Below are positions 37,401 to 46,800 of a DNA stretch of 64,000 bases, one piece after another. The notes beneath the pieces were generated by a model. The model was given only the letters and a program-made list of their open reading frames with translations, was not told where the DNA came from and did no database searches. Location: contig JAXMBM010000015.1 of assembly GCA_046349855.1 (NCBI GenBank), positions 74,109 through 138,108 of the forward strand, in the 5' to 3' direction. The stretch comes from CAIXSC01 sp046349855 (GTDB lineage: Bacteria; Planctomycetota; Planctomycetia; Pirellulales; Pirellulaceae). Within the stretch, counting starts at the first letter, position 1. Every line of letters starts with the position of its first letter. A program made the translations under genes and the position numbers.

Positions 37401-40400
37401 GATATTCGCCTCGCTCGTGCCGCTCACGCCGGCAGCACTTTGCAGGCCCACAGTGTTGGCCAGCGGGATCGTCTGCGTGGCATCGACGCCGAGGAAGTTG
37501 TTGACGATCTGAGTTCCTTCGCCGCCCGCGCCGACGTAAATGCCGATCGCGTTTCCGCCGATGATATTCCGCGCGGCAGGATTGTCGCCGCCAATCACGT
37601 TGTTGGGCGTTCCCAGAGATATGCCGTAGCCGTTGCCGGCCGGCGCCGTTCCCGCTGGATCGGTACCGATGTAATTGCCGGCGATCGTATTGCCGGCCAG
37701 GCCGACCGGGCTGAACGTCTCGATTCCGGCCTGGCTGTGGTGCGAGATGACGTTGCGCTCCAGGCTGTCGGCCGTGCCATTGGCGTCGGTACCGATCACG
37801 TTGCCCGACGCACCGGCCGACAACGACACCCCCACGCGGTTCGGCAGGGAATGGCCCGCCGCGTCGATTCCGATCAGGTTGCCCGCAACGCGGTTGAACT
37901 GGGTCCCTACGCCGATCAGCACCACCCCGTCCCCGCCCTCGTTGCCAGCGATGACGTTGCCTTCGGCGGCGTCGTTCGTGCCGTCGCTGTCGGTCCCGAT
38001 GAAATTACTCTGCGCGCCGCTCAGCAGGCCGACCGCGTAGTTGGTCACTCCCGTGCCGAAGCCGCTGGTGCCGGCGGGATTCAAACCGAGCCAGTTGCCC
38101 TGGACTCGGTTGCCGCTGGTGCCGGACTGCTCGATGGAAACCCCGCGCCAGTTGCCGCTGATGATATTCCGTGACGCAGCGGTCGGGCCGCCGATCACGT
38201 TGTTCTGTGCGCCGCCCGCGATCCACACGCCCGTGTCATTGGCCAGCGGCGCGGTCCCGGTTCGATCGATGCCGATCCAGTTGCCGAGAACCGTATTGGC
38301 GTTGGCCGCGGAAATCTCGACGCCGGCCCAGGCGTGGCCGCTGATCAGGTTGGCCGAACCAGCACCGGTGCCGCCAATGGTGTTGCCGGTGGCGCCGCTG
38401 AACAGGCCCACACCGCCCTCGAACGCGCCGCCGTTGCCAAGTGCCACCAGGCCGCTGACGTCGGGGCCGATGTAGTTCCCCAGCACCTGGTTGCCGGTCG
38501 CCCCAGCGCCGCTGATCTCGATTCCATAGTCATCGTTGCCGCTGACGACGTTCCGCGCCGCCGACGTCACCCCGCCGATCGTGTTGCCAGTCGACGTGAC
38601 GTAGATTCCCGCGACCGCGTTGCCTCGGTCGATCGTGCCGGTCGCATCGGTGCCGATGAAGTTGCCGATCACCGTCGCGCCGCCGCCCGTCAATTGCAGC
38701 CCGTGGCGGCTGAAGCGGTTGATCGTCAGGCCACGCACCGTACCGCCGGCGCTGCCGGCCGCCAGCGTCAGTCCGTCGACATTCGCACCCGCTGCGGTGC
38801 CGTCCAGTTCGATCAGCGGCAACCCGGCAAAGCCCGGTTGCGACCAGCCGTCCACCAACACACTCTGGGTAATCGACGGCAGGGAAGACGCCGGCTGGAT
38901 CGTGCGGACTCCGCTGCCTGAGACGGTGAACGTAATCTGCGATTCGCCGATGTGGCTGTTGGCGTCAAGGATGGCCTGGCGCAGCGTGCCGCCGCCAGAA
39001 TCGCCGGTGTCGCTGACCACGAAGGTGGGCAGCACGGTGTGGAGCGTCAAGGCGGTGGCCGTCAGTGACGGACTGAACCAATAGCCGCTCGATGGCAGCA
39101 GTCCGTTGTACGTGGCAAAATCGCCGCTGCGCGCGGCGAACGTGATGAGCGGAAAACTCTGGCTGGCCGCCGCCGTGAACCCGCCGATCTCGGTGATGTT
39201 CAGCGTGCCCGCGAGATTCGCGGTGCCGGTCACGACGATCTGGTCGAAGTCGGGTGTCGTGGCGTTGGTGCCTTGAATCTCGATTCCCACGACGCTCGCA
39301 CCCGTGAGATTCCAGTCACCGGTGATGGTGACAATCCCTGGCGAGTTTCCGGGCGCGAAGGTGCCGGCCGTTTGCGTGACGGTGGCGTTGATCGTGCCCG
39401 TGCCCTTGATCAAACCGCCTTGGATGTCGAGCGCCAAAGGGGACGCCACGTCGCCGCCGTGCAGATACAGCGTGCCGCCGGCCAATTGCGTAAAGCCGCC
39501 CGTAAAGTCCAGCGTGCCCGATTGGGCGTCCACCAATCCACCGTTGCCGTTGGTAAACGGAATCGCCGCGTTCATGGTGCCGCTGGAGGAGCTGCGGCGG
39601 AACGTGCCCAGGTTGAGCAGCGTGCCGCTGCCGGTCAGACTCGCGTCACTTTGCCAGTCGATCAGCGCACCGTTCTGGTTGACAATGCTGCCGGCTGGAC
39701 CCAGAGTGATGTCGTCGCTGCCATTGATCACCAGCGTCGACGTGTTGCTGATCGCGGTGTTGATCGTCTTCGAGCTCCCGCTGCCGAAGGAGAACGATCC
39801 CGAATTGGCGATCCCTCCGACGCCGCCCAGCGTCCCGCTGGTGAACACAAAGCCGCCGGCCGTGGTAATCGGCCCGTTGGCGTTGAGCGTGCCGCCGATC
39901 AGGCTCAACGTGCCATAGATGGTTCCCGCGGTTGTGACGCTGAGCATTCCGGCGCTGATGGTCAGGCTTTCGTAGTTCGTCAGTCGGTTGACCGTATCGA
40001 CGGTGTTGGTGTTGTGGGTGATCAGAGCCGACCCGCTGATGCTGATATAGGCGTTGTCGGTGCCGACCGGCGCCACGCCCGTACTCCAGTTGTTGCCGTC
40101 GGACCAATCGCCACCGACCGGATTGATCCAGAAGATGGACGTGCCGCTCGGGACAGCCGTCAGGTCCAACGCGACGGAACGATAGTAGGGCGCAAGGGTG
40201 ACGGTGCCGTTGTCGGGCATGTTGAACGTCGTGAATCCGCCGACGCGACTGCCGTAGAGCAGCACCTGAAAACTATCGGAATTGGCCAGGCTGGGCACAA
40301 AGCCATTGATCCAGGTTACGTTGATGCTCCCCGCCAAGGTGGCCGTGCCGGTCACGATCAGGCGGTCAAAATCGGGCGTGGTGGCATTCGTTCCGCCAAT

Positions 40401-43400
40401 CTCGACGTTCAAGACGCCGCCGGACGTCTGCGTATAGTCGCCTTGGATAATCAGCGCCCCGGGCGAGGTGCCGGGAGCCACGGTGCCGCCACTGTTGGTA
40501 ACGACGCCCTGGACGGTGCCTCTCCCCTGGAGCGTACCTCCGGTCAGCGATAATCCCGCCGGGACCAGCAGCGTACCATTGACGGTCGTTGTGCCACCGG
40601 ACTGAATCAGACTCGTGCCCGGCGCACCCGGATCGTACTGATAGATGTCGCGCACTTCCGTCGGGCTCAGGGCGCGACTGTAGATCCCGACCTCGTCCAG
40701 TTTTCCGTTGAGCAGGAAGCTGGAATTATAGTAGCCACCGAGGATCAAGGGGCTGGTAACCGTGCCGATGGCCAACGAGTACGGTCGCGAAATGTCTTCG
40801 ACGCCGTTGATGTAGATCTTCTGCGTTCCCGCCTCCTTGTTATAGACCGCGGCCACGTGATACCAGCTGCCTGGCGTCAGCGCGGCGTTGCTGGTGGTCT
40901 GACCATTGCCTTCGCTGGTCGAACCGTTCAAGCGGAACGTCAAGCGGTTGGAATTGGGGGTGAAGAATCCGAGGGAATAGACCCCCTGGCTTCCATTAAA
41001 GGTCCCCTTGTACACCATTCCGCGATTGAAGTTATTGGTATTCAGGTAGACCCACGTGGAGATGGTCAGCGATCCACTGAGGTCCAAGCGGCTCGGCGAC
41101 GCCACACTGACGTAGCTGCTGCCATTGAAATTGAAAGCCTGCCCGCTTTGACCCGGGCTGTAGGTTACGGTTCCGGAAACCGTGCCGTTGTTGTTGTTGG
41201 AACCGCTGTCGTTCGCGTTTCCTTCCCCCTTCCAGAGGCTCACCAGCTGGTTGGTGCTCGGCGCCGGACTCGCCGGCCGTTGCGGCGTGCCGAACAGGCT
41301 GCCGGTGCCGATGGTCAGGTTGCCGCTATTGGTGAAGTTGGTCGGTGGGGTGAAGCTCCGACCATTGGTAATGGTGAAACTCCCCGCGGCCGTATTCGTG
41401 ACCAGACCGGCCAACGCATCCGTGGTACCGGTCGAGCCAACGTAGAAATTGGAGGTGCCTCCATCGAGGACGATGGAGGCACTGTTGGTGGTGATCGCTG
41501 TCGGCAATCGCAGCGTTCCCCCGCCCATTGCGATCCACATCCCGCCGGTAAGAATGTTGGCCGACAGATTACTGAGAGTACCGCCGCCGACGATCGTACC
41601 GCCGGACATCGCCATGAGGACGCCGTTGTTGGTCCAGGTGGGCGAAGTCAGGTTGAGCGTGCCCGCGGTGGCGCTGACCGTGCCGGTGTTGACCGTCGTG
41701 GACGAATTCAAGTTCAGAGTGGCCCCGGCCTGCACGGACACCGTGCCCTGATTGTCCAGCTGAACGCCATCGACGTTGAACACCGCTCCCGAGACCGACG
41801 CGTTGATTGTCCCCTTGTTCACGAAGGTCGTGTCGGTGCCGGTCCAACCACCGCCGTCCTGGCCCAGCCGGACTCGCGATCCGGAGACGGTGATCCCCGG
41901 ATCGATGGTCACGGTGGCCGCGGCGGCGGCGGACCCGATCACGTTGAATGCACTTGCACCGACCGCAATCGTGCCCGATCCGGTCACCCGCCCGCTCCCG
42001 GTGAACGCGATCGTACCGGCCGCCGTCCCCGCTTCGTCTCCCAGGTCGATGCCGGTCCCACCGACCAGGGTCAGGTCGCCGGTCACGTACAGCGGGATAT
42101 AGAGCGCGAGCGCTTTGCGAGTCGCGCCGTTGGCCGACCCGTCCAGCGTGACTCCGTTCAGCGTTCTGGCTCCGCCGGAAGCGGTGTAGAGCACCGCGCC
42201 GCCGGTGGTGCGGACCGTCCCGCCGTTGATCACCCCCGAGGTCAGGGCCCAGCTCCCGGTGGACGCATTCAACTCCAGGATCGCTCCGCTGTTGTTCAGC
42301 GTCCCGGCAAGGTTCACCGTCCCGCCGGTACGGGCCAACGTCCCGATGCCAGCCGTGGTGAATGAACCGCCGAGATTCAACGTGCCGTCAACGACGGAAA
42401 AGGTACCGGTGTTGGTCCAGGTCGTGGAAGAGACGTTGACGGTGGCATTGGCCTGCACGGACACGGTGCCCTGGTTGACCAGTTGAACTCCATCGACGTT
42501 GAACACGGCTCCCGAGACGGACGCGTTGATCGTCCCCTTGTTCACAAAGGCCGTATCGGAACGGGTCCAGCCACCGCCGTCCTGGCCCAACCGGACTCGC
42601 GATCCGGAGATGGTGATCCCCGGATCGATGGTGACGGTGGCCGCCGCGCCGGCGGACCCGATCACGTTGAATGCATTTGCCCCGACCGCAATCGTGCCCG
42701 ACCCGGTCACCCGCCCGCTCCCGGTGAACGCGATCGTACCGGTCGCCGTCCCCGCTTCGTCTCCCAAATCGATGACGGTCCCACCGACCAGGGTCAGGTC
42801 GCCGGTCACGGACAGCGGGCTGGAGAGCACGAGTGCTTTGTGCGTCGCGCCGTTGGCCGATCCGTCCAGCGTGACCCCGTTCAGACCCAGGGCGTTACCG
42901 GAAGCGGTGTAGAGCACCGCGCCCCCGGTGGTGCGGACTGTTCCTCCGAAGATCGACCCCGAAGTCACGGCCCAACTCCCGGTAGCCGCATTCAAATCCA
43001 GGATCGCTCCGTTGTTGATCAGCCTCCCGGCGATGTTCACTGTCCCACCGGTACGGGTCATCGTCCCGATGCCGGCCGCCGTGAACGTATTACTGAGATT
43101 CAGCGTGCCACTCGTCACGCTCAACGTTTGCGTGTTCGTCCAGTTGGCTCCGTTGAACGTCAGCGTCCCTCCGGCCACCTCCAGGGTCCCCGACCCCTGC
43201 GAATTGCCGCCGAGGGTGAACGTGCCCGCGACCACCGAGACAGTCTCATTCGAGGTCAGGCTCTTGATCGAGACGTTACCCGAGGAGGTGACGAGGTTGG
43301 TCCCGGCGATGTCAATCGTCACATCGTCAGTCGCGCCGGGCAGGGTGTTGGTGCTCCAGTTGTTGGCATCCCCCCAATTCAGGGTCCCGGCGCCGCCGTC

Positions 43401-43571
43401 CCAGGCGACGACCGCCAGCAGGGCGCGGCGTTCCAGCTGTTCCAGAAACAGCCGCCGCCGCCGCTGGGGAGAACGGCGTCTTTCATGGGATCTAACATAT
43501 TCGGAGAGAATAACTTGCGAAGGACGGCTCGGCGCATGTAGTGAACGTCGCCGGAAATCAAACAGGGCCAT
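28302..43571 (-). CDS. Giant multidomain surface protein (N-terminal 5,089 residues before frameshift)
   Basis: The N-terminus has a basic region and LEQLERRALLA, the planctomycete sorting-type motif of giant extracellular proteins. In order it has beta-strand repeats with VNKGTINASVSGAVFNVDG (about 100-700), a LamG/concanavalin-like domain (about 780-950), more strand repeats, and a right-handed beta-helix (about 1545-2075, GNTIGG / RNVVSGN repeats). Next come PKD/Calx-type domains (about 2350-2760), RTX-like GGSGNDYLLGGAGND, and eleven 59-residue repeats (about 3148-3790). Hemolysin-like repeats follow, then a metzincin-like protease with the zinc motif HETGHLLGLWH (about residue 4636), a PPC-type domain (RSDFYRFYAQQGQIVTAEAF) and the first cadherin-like unit. 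The frame then shifts; its last residues are out of frame. It is probably secreted and adhesive, with proteolytic capacity. Confidence 0.88.
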   Translation of the reverse strand: MALFDFRRRSLHAPSRPSQVILSEYVRSHERRRSPQRRRRLFLEQLERRALLAVVAWDGGAGTLNWGDANNWSTNTLPGATDDVTIDIAGTNLVTSSGNVSIKSLTSNETVSVVAGTFTLGGNSQGSGTLEVAGGTLTFNGANWTNTQTLSVTSGTLNLSNTFTAAGIGTMTRTGGTVNIAGRLINNGAILDLNAATGSWAVTSGSIFGGTVRTTGGAVLYTASGNALGLNGVTLDGSANGATHKALVLSSPLSVTGDLTLVGGTVIDLGDEAGTATGTIAFTGSGRVTGSGTIAVGANAFNVIGSAGAAATVTIDPGITISGSRVRLGQDGGGWTRSDTAFVNKGTINASVSGAVFNVDGVQLVNQGTVSVQANATVNVSSTTWTNTGTFSVVDGTLNLGGSFTTAGIGTLARTGGTVNLAGTLNNSGAILELNASTGSWALTSGVINGGTVRTTGGAVLYTASGGARTLNGVTLDGSANGATRKALALYIPLYVTGDLTLVGGTGIDLGDEAGTAAGTIAFTGSGRVTGSGTIAVGASAFNVIGSAAAAATVTIDPGITVSGSRVRLGQDGGGWTGTDTTFVNKGTINASVSGAVFNVDGVQLDNQGTVSVQAGATLNLNSSTTVNTGTVSATAGTLNLTSPTWTNNGVLMAMSGGTIVGGGTLSNLSANILTGGMWIAMGGGTLRLPTAITTNSASIVLDGGTSNFYVGSTGTTDALAGLVTNTAAGSFTITNGRSFTPPTNFTNSGNLTIGTGSLFGTPQRPASPAPSTNQLVSLWKGEGNANDSGSNNNNGTVSGTVTYSPGQSGQAFNFNGSSYVSVASPSRLDLSGSLTISTWVYLNTNNFNRGMVYKGTFNGSQGVYSLGFFTPNSNRLTFRLNGSTSEGNGQTTSNAALTPGSWYHVAAVYNKEAGTQKIYINGVEDISRPYSLAIGTVTSPLILGGYYNSSFLLNGKLDEVGIYSRALSPTEVRDIYQYDPGAPGTSLIQSGGTTTVNGTLLVPAGLSLTGGTLQGRGTVQGVVTNSGGTVAPGTSPGALIIQGDYTQTSGGVLNVEIGGTNATTPDFDRLIVTGTATLAGSINVTWINGFVPSLANSDSFQVLLYGSRVGGFTTFNMPDNGTVTLAPYYRSVALDLTAVPSGTSIFWINPVGGDWSDGNNWSTGVAPVGTDNAYISISGSALITHNTNTVDTVNRLTNYESLTISAGMLSVTTAGTIYGTLSLIGGTLNANGPITTAGGFVFTSGTLGGVGGIANSGSFSFGSGSSKTINTAISNTSTLVINGSDDITLGPAGSIVNQNGALIDWQSDASLTGSGTLLNLGTFRRSSSSGTMNAAIPFTNGNGGLVDAQSGTLDFTGGFTQLAGGTLYLHGGDVASPLALDIQGGLIKGTGTINATVTQTAGTFAPGNSPGIVTITGDWNLTGASVVGIEIQGTNATTPDFDQIVVTGTANLAGTLNITEIGGFTAAASQSFPLITFAARSGDFATYNGLLPSSGYWFSPSLTATALTLHTVLPTFVVSDTGDSGGGTLRQAILDANSHIGESQITFTVSGSGVRTIQPASSLPSITQSVLVDGWSQPGFAGLPLIELDGTAAGANVDGLTLAAGSAGGTVRGLTINRFSRHGLQLTGGGATVIGNFIGTDATGTIDRGNAVAGIYVTSTGNTIGGVTSAARNVVSGNDDYGIEISGAGATGNQVLGNYIGPDVSGLVALGNGGAFEGGVGLFSGATGNTIGGTGAGSANLISGHAWAGVEISAANANTVLGNWIGIDRTGTAPLANDTGVWIAGGAQNNVIGGPTAASRNIISGNWRGVSIEQSGTSGNRVQGNWLGLNPAGTSGFGTGVTNYAVGLLSGAQSNFIGTDSDGTNDAAEGNVIAGNEGGDGVVLIGVGTQFNRVAGNLIGIDAAGHSLPNRVGVSLSAGASGNVIGTDANGTADSLERNVISHHSQAGIETFSPVGLAGNTIAGNYIGTDPAGTAPAGNGYGISLGTPNNVIGGDNPAARNIIGGNAIGIYVGAGGEGTQIVNNFLGVDATQTIPLANTVGLQSAAGVSGTSEANIIAYNTTGYRGHDLGLSGIGDPDTSYFGNFDLAVDVGAAGTTLNDSPDTSDAEIGVPLVESAEIVGPNLVVAGYAPRAGAELVFFLTGATASGFGQGTQRLFSFVEGTVDDGDISTGSYGPNQGNLTVATGAISGAPRYRFAYPLSSLPGGVTVGGIVTGIAVDTPSQQVGEFSPLTLIADGSIPQGQIVVGSEPRIFLPASVPLADDGRLDLVSGYFVDTDSSSWAVAIDYGDGFLQSLPYQKIATGAGTTDEGYDPAVDQYGFALAHTYRVAGSYTLIVRVTDPDHNSAVRTVSIAVPNAAPEFDLSTMRPGAPVFEGEAAVISGSVADPNSGDTLTVEIDWADGSPRQSASVVNGRFTAQHVYLDEGNAGLAVGQYDVRLYVRDRLNVNDPVGLQNVTPQGRFTQQVQNRPPSNVALHPAATTWNEGDLVSLPLSFLDEGVFDSHTVTVNWGDGSNPTTLTVPANALPSPTRILSGLQIPQHVYTSVANANTSYTIQVSVIDNDQTAIPATAAMTILVRPRPLTLNVEATAAPEGSTSSYAVTIADPGYSGTHTLHIDWNHDGQFDQALFLGTATTASVSRLFRDNGVAGAPQTPTFRVERDSASGRFAALDVPTAVANEAPHLVPGSLTLTNALGAPLTGLLPEGTTVVLTGAYTDAGPDDTHTVSIDWGDGSVSPATVSAGARTFRATHTYVDNATALQVTVTDKDSATSPAAEGALAQSIQNVRPTIVGLFPTADSTDGSLKLRAELADPGIADTFTYRWTIRDAAGTVVESRTINSTASLSDTFALANVPASGYQLELSVCDDDDTTTTVTRAYLLVGTTGPDTLVVTDAMLQAAGVTTAILLGLAGDDILDASTLSAGYSALLDGGSGNDYLLGGAGNDVYRVGPGNDLANVAPPPPAAALVPNFGGDDKYLVTFSEQTIVDIEGANTLDFSLSPFGIRFDLSQVPTGSDLPANPQDVSDPRSGEPAGDHLLLAAGLFSNIVGSGQGDSLTGVSGATLAGGAGSDRYFLPTSGAQNLTIRDLGGVAGDQNTLAITAGTTATRLTYEGAGATTTLTNDGILDGGLFKQIGGRFELHNSGLLRVTGDGSGTDGGLVSFSSSSTGTIYQTIDIRTSGGAEVLFQNDGTLGTMSSLGPILTITGDGSGTDGGYISFDNTSTGTIYQAVDISTSGSTGVIFQNDGWLGTSTSTGPILTITGDGSGTDGGYISFDNTSTGTIYQAVDISTSGGTGVIFQNDGWLGTSTSTGPILTITGDGSGTDGGYISFDNTSTGTIYQAVDIGTSGGTSVIFQNSGTLGTSTPTTSTGPILTITGDGSGTDGGYISFSNTSTGTIYQAVDISTSEGGTILFQNSGTLGTSTPTTSTGPILTITGDGSGTDGGYISFSNTSTGTIYQAVDISTSEGGAILFQNSGTLGTSTPTTSTGPILTITGDGSGTDGGYISFDNTSTGTIYQAVDISTSGGGTILFQNSGTLGTSTPTTSTGPILTITGDGSGTDGGYISFSNTSTGTIYQAVDISTSGGGTILFQNSGTLGTSTPTTSTGPILTITGDGSGTDGGYISFSNTSTGTIYQAVDISTSGGGTILFQNSGTLGTSTPTTSTGPILTITGDGSGSDGGYISFSNTSTGTIYQAVDISTSGGTSVIFQNSGTLGTSTPTTSTGPILTITGDGSGTDGGYISFDNTSTGTIYQAVDISTSSGGTILFQNSGTLGTSTPTTSTGAILTITGDGDLRMTNEGTILGTTDIRGGEANDALYFGPRSVVGALTFRPGGGTNTLTNLGTASSILFDATGPSATVPASGGEATPSSYNLLVNRGPARLSGNDPPTITLRGGAGYNALNNFAAGTGFSLALHGQAAPDLLYNEAPGLPHIQFDTAGAPDRGIWSFPLGDVLNNLGDGVAAIDYTAPVNSSPDWLLNAGAHVGRITLLGGWGFNLLTNVGADSANVTLQGSAVPLGTDLPAVAVVGDAVPWYVQRLPAQGNLLFNRGERATHFELLGGHGVSSWQNSAAGVSHVLVTAGDAGLEFVNSANGMNLSGVTLTGGALSDYVRNDAAGLTNFQIALGDGDDLVDNRGADVSGGTVDLGAGNNKFLAYGLRTSQVTIVAEDGSDLLDLRGAGAGNLTFHAGAGDDAFWNNSAAASGLMFDAGPGHDFAVTAAERVASFTMFGGDGNNRLLNLGAAAGILQLMGGPNDDTLQNLAAHVDTLQLAGNDGNDRLVSLRAVVRQVLFDGGADFDDLDLVGGTVADVSFRAGPGNDAARIATTVTHSLELWGDAGNDAGELAGDLTAAELIADVQLGDDDDVVILSGALGSAFAPLSVTAGSGRDRFVVLPTLSGAVHLAGGVGDDAYYLSDAAATVVIDELAAGGTDSSRDVLDFSSFRQAALQLNLASTVTQLQGPLSLRLTDGLGIEDVVGTQGADQILGNARDNHLSGAAYFSTTPAATTATGTRTQWMYVDFVTYTDAGEHDYSAVERQAVLDQINTYFRGPGGLANALPWFDIRATDQLAQVPSAVVAAGEFITVQINRTPQSGQLGGESSEIDPGNRHLGGEARVQVNGLLGGEFNPPNISANFIELTAKIATHETGHLLGLWHVDAIGPIGFGGHLPLYPSLGSPQFSDAPGAFETVNHVLGSPASIGSDRFSDLGSLYFSEREALKLTLATVDPAATTVAEQALPSTMLTPQNITLVGLNVPNTLGEDAFRRVQRFRAAALQIDGAIDLAQGHSRSDFYRFYAQQGQIVTAEAFSTTLALDVTDPAAFRAATVNTTLILRDANGQLVAFNNDSFESTDARLADVVIPTDGWYTLEVGALDLSSLAPPLSPDQLDPFYLAAYQGDDTGTYRLLLNTFETANATDALNDLQGSGGQDVIDDRSQITNEPPTTINLSNYRVDENLPAGATIGLLTTSDPDLGDTFSYALVNGAGDSDNGRFAIVGNVVQTAATFDYETQSGYSIRVKSIDRGGLSVERTLTINVSDVNEFSVSVITDTDPAVNAVAENVGDGWDHGTGATIRIGGWPATPTARRTHDDHHYEV
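32215..34130. repeat. Tandem array of eleven 59-residue (about 177-bp) repeats in the giant gene
   Basis: Each unit reads ILTITGDGSGTDGGYISF, then NTSTGTIYQAVDISTS, then LFQNSGTLGTSTPTTSTGP. Units differ at a few positions (FDN/FSN, GGGT/SEGGA/GGTSV). Two units at the N-terminal side have the shorter linker GWLGTSTSTGP, and the outermost N-terminal unit is more diverged (LVSFSSSS). The high DNA identity implies recent expansion. Confidence 0.93.
41740..43090. repeat. Duplicated block of about 720 bp near the 5' end of the giant gene
   Basis: The phrase CCATCGACGTTGAACAC recurs about 720 bases apart (near 41768 and 42491), and the flanking sequence stays closely similar through both copies. 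Both encode the strand-rich unit with FVNKGTINASVSGAVFNVDG and ITFTVSGSR-like segments. Confidence 0.8.
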
Positions 43572-43807
43572 GGTGCGTCTCGAAGCAGGCGGAAACTACG
43601 AAATCCACACCGATATTTCCGGATGCGCAGGCCGTTTGTCCACCGCCAGAGGACCCGAATTTCCCCGCCGACTGCTGAATCACTCACCCCTCTCTCTTCG
43701 GGTGATCAGCGACCTGAGAGTGCGTGCGGTGGAAGGCCCGTTTCCCCGCTCCCAGCCGGGCGCCACACCGGTCCTCAGCCGCCCCAGGATTCCGTATCAA
43801 TCAAGCC

Positions 43808-46800
43808 TCAGGGCCGCAGCTGTTCCGCCACTTCGTCGGCGGCGGTGCGGTACTCGACCGCCTCGCTGGGGTGCTGTTGAAGCCACTCGGCCGCCCGGTC
43901 ATACGAGGCCTTGGCCTGGTCGTGTCGACCGAGACTCCCCAAGGCCAGGGCGAGGAAGAGCGGGGCCAACGGTTGAGCCGCCGGAGCGTCGGCGATGCTC
44001 TGGAGCGTCGTCGCTCCCTGCTCGAAGTGCCCGATGCGAACCAGGGCGATCCCAAACAACATGCGATCCTCGGGGGGAGCATCCGGCTTCGATGCCAGGG
44101 GGGCCAGGCGAGCCAGTGCCTGACGAAAGTCACGCGCCACTCGAGGACCGATCAGTTCGAGTCGTGCCAGGCGTCGCGTGGTATCGTCCAGGTCCGGCAC
44201 GAGGGACACCGCTTCGCGCCAATCGTTCCGCGCCGCCAGCGAGTCGCCGTTGCGCAGGTGATCGGCACCTCGCTGGTCCAGGATTTCGGCTCGGTCTCGG
44301 CCCAGGGGTTCGATCGGCTGCCGTAGCGCGGAATTGAGATCATCGATCGCGTCCGGCCATTGCCCCTTGTTTTCCTCGCCGCGCGCCAGCCTGGTCCAGA
44401 ATCGATACCAGTGTTCCGGCAGGGGGAGTTTCGGGCCGCGGTCGACCACCAGGGGCTCCGATTTCCGTTCCCTGCGGGTCGATCCGCTTTCGCGGCGGGC
44501 CGGCAACTCGGGAACGGCGATTCCGCACTCGGCCAGCTCCGCTCGTAATTCCGCCAGGTCCCAGACACAGATGTCATCGGGGATGCGCGTCAGCGCCAGC
44601 CGCGTTCCGTCGGGGCTGAACGACAACCAGTAACCATGACTGGCTTCGGTTCGGGAGTGGGTCAGGTTGGCGACATTCTGCCCGGTACCGCGGTGATACA
44701 GTCGCGTGCGATGAACCGAATCCGCGATCGCCAGTAATTCTCCCTGAGGCTGAAAGGCCACAGGGGAAGCGTCCCAGTTGGGCATCTCCAGAATGGGAAG
44801 GGTGCGTTCCAGTTTCCAGGTGCCCACCCGATAAATCCGGCACTCGGAGACGGAGCAGGAGGCGAAGTACTCGCCATCGCTGCTGAACGCGACGTTGCCG
44901 TGCCCTTTCAACTCCAGCACTTGCTGGCGGTCGGATACTCGAAACACGCCGGTGTGCCGCACGCCCAGATGAGCACTGGCCGCGACCCACTCCCCCTGGG
45001 GACTCAGGGCGACCCGCCGCACCGCCGCAAAGGGGGCGAAAACCTGTGGCGGACGTTCTCCGCTGGCGTCGCCAACCCAGATTTGGTTCCGTCGGGCGTC
45101 GGCGATGGCGAGCACACGACCGTCGCGGCTGAAGGCCACATGGCGGCCGAAATGGTGAGGTGCGAGCGGTTTTCCCTCCGCCAGGTTATCGAGATCGGTA
45201 CGTTCGGTAATCGCCCGCGGCGGTCCGATTTGCCACTGATCGGGACGGTCCGGCAGGGGGCCAATCGGCCACAGCTGCGCCTGACTGAAGATGCCAAAGG
45301 TGGCCAGGCCGCGACCGTCCGGATGCCAGGCGACAGGGCCGCACGTATCCATTTTCAGATCGGCGACCTCCTGCCAGGATTGGGTCGAGTACAGGTGGAC
45401 TCCGTCGGCCCCCCCGCTCACGAGCCAGCGGCCGTCGGCGCTGAACTCGGCCGCCTCGGCGATGCGCGGGATGTGCCAGAGCGCCCGGGGAAAAATCACC
45501 TCGTTAATGGTCAACGTATGCTCATCCAGCCGCAGCGCGATCCGCCGACCGTCCCGCCCGAAACGCTGGAATTGCCCCGGCAACCGGATGCGCATCCGTT
45601 CATTGTCGGTGAGGCGGATTTCCGACCGATTGGTGCTTTGGCTGTACGCCAGATACTCCCCCTCCGGACTGAACGCGATCCGGTCCACCCCTCCCAACGA
45701 AGCCGGGGCCAGATACTGCCCCGAGGAGTTCTCGGGTCGAGCGACGAACAGTTCGCCGTAACTCGAACCAAACACGGCATACGCGTCCCGCGGATGCCAG
45801 GCCACACTCTGGGCACGGAACGAACTCGGCAGGGCAACCACCGTCTGCCACGTGTCGGAGCGTACGATTTCCGACGTTATGTCCGGCGAGCAGATCGCCA
45901 GCCAGCGCCCGTCGGGCGGGAAAGCAGCACCCCACCCGCGGAAAAAACTCCGCGGCGATTCCCTGACGATCTGGCCCGTGGTGACATCGACGACCTGGGG
46001 AAAACCCAGCCGTTTTTCCCACAGCAGATGACGGTCATCCGGGTGGAATTCGAGCCGGGCTCCGGCGACATGTTCGTCGCGGTAGACGATGCGCTTCTCC
46101 CGCCAGTCCCACACGACGAGTTGCCGATCCTCGGGCTTCTCGGCCTTGTGTCGATACTCGGCCAGCCACCGGCCTGATGGGCTGAAGAGGCGATGGGTCA
46201 TGTACTGCCCCTGGTCGGGCCCGTCGATCTCCAGTTCCACGCGAAACTCCGGATCACCCAGACGGCGAATCACCGTATTGGAGCCTTGTTCGCTGCTGGC
46301 CGCGACAAGCTGCAGGGCGTCGTCGATCGCCACCGCTCCGCGGTGAAAGGCCACGTTGTTCAGCCGGTCGACCTCCCGGCAATCGGGCAGCGCCAGATGG
46401 GCGATCGCAGCGTCGCGCAGTTCGGCCTTCTGCAGGGGCGTCAACTCGCGGTCCGGCAGGACGGCGAGAATGCGGGAGACCGCTTGCAGTCCGCCCGTCC
46501 GTTGCCCCATGCGGCCCGTCAACAGAAGAGACTGAGAGTCCTGCAGGTAGGCCCGGAACAGCTCGCGACGCTGAGCCACCTCGGCCTGTTCCTGTTTCGC
46601 CACGGCCGCCAGCGCCATCTGTTCCGCTTGCCGGGCCGCGTCTCGTTCCTTACGCAACCAGATGGCGGCCAGCGTCGAGATGACTGCGACCGCGACCAGC
46701 AGCGTCGCCACCGTGGCGGTCAGGGTGGCGATGCGCGGGTTGCGCCGGCACCACCGCCAGCCGCGCTCCCACTGACCGATCGGTCGCGCCCGAATCGGCT

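Noticed and set aside
35292..38174. Plus-strand ORF of 960 codons
   Set aside because: Antisense to the PKD and beta-helix region of the giant gene; composition is that of a high-GC shadow frame.
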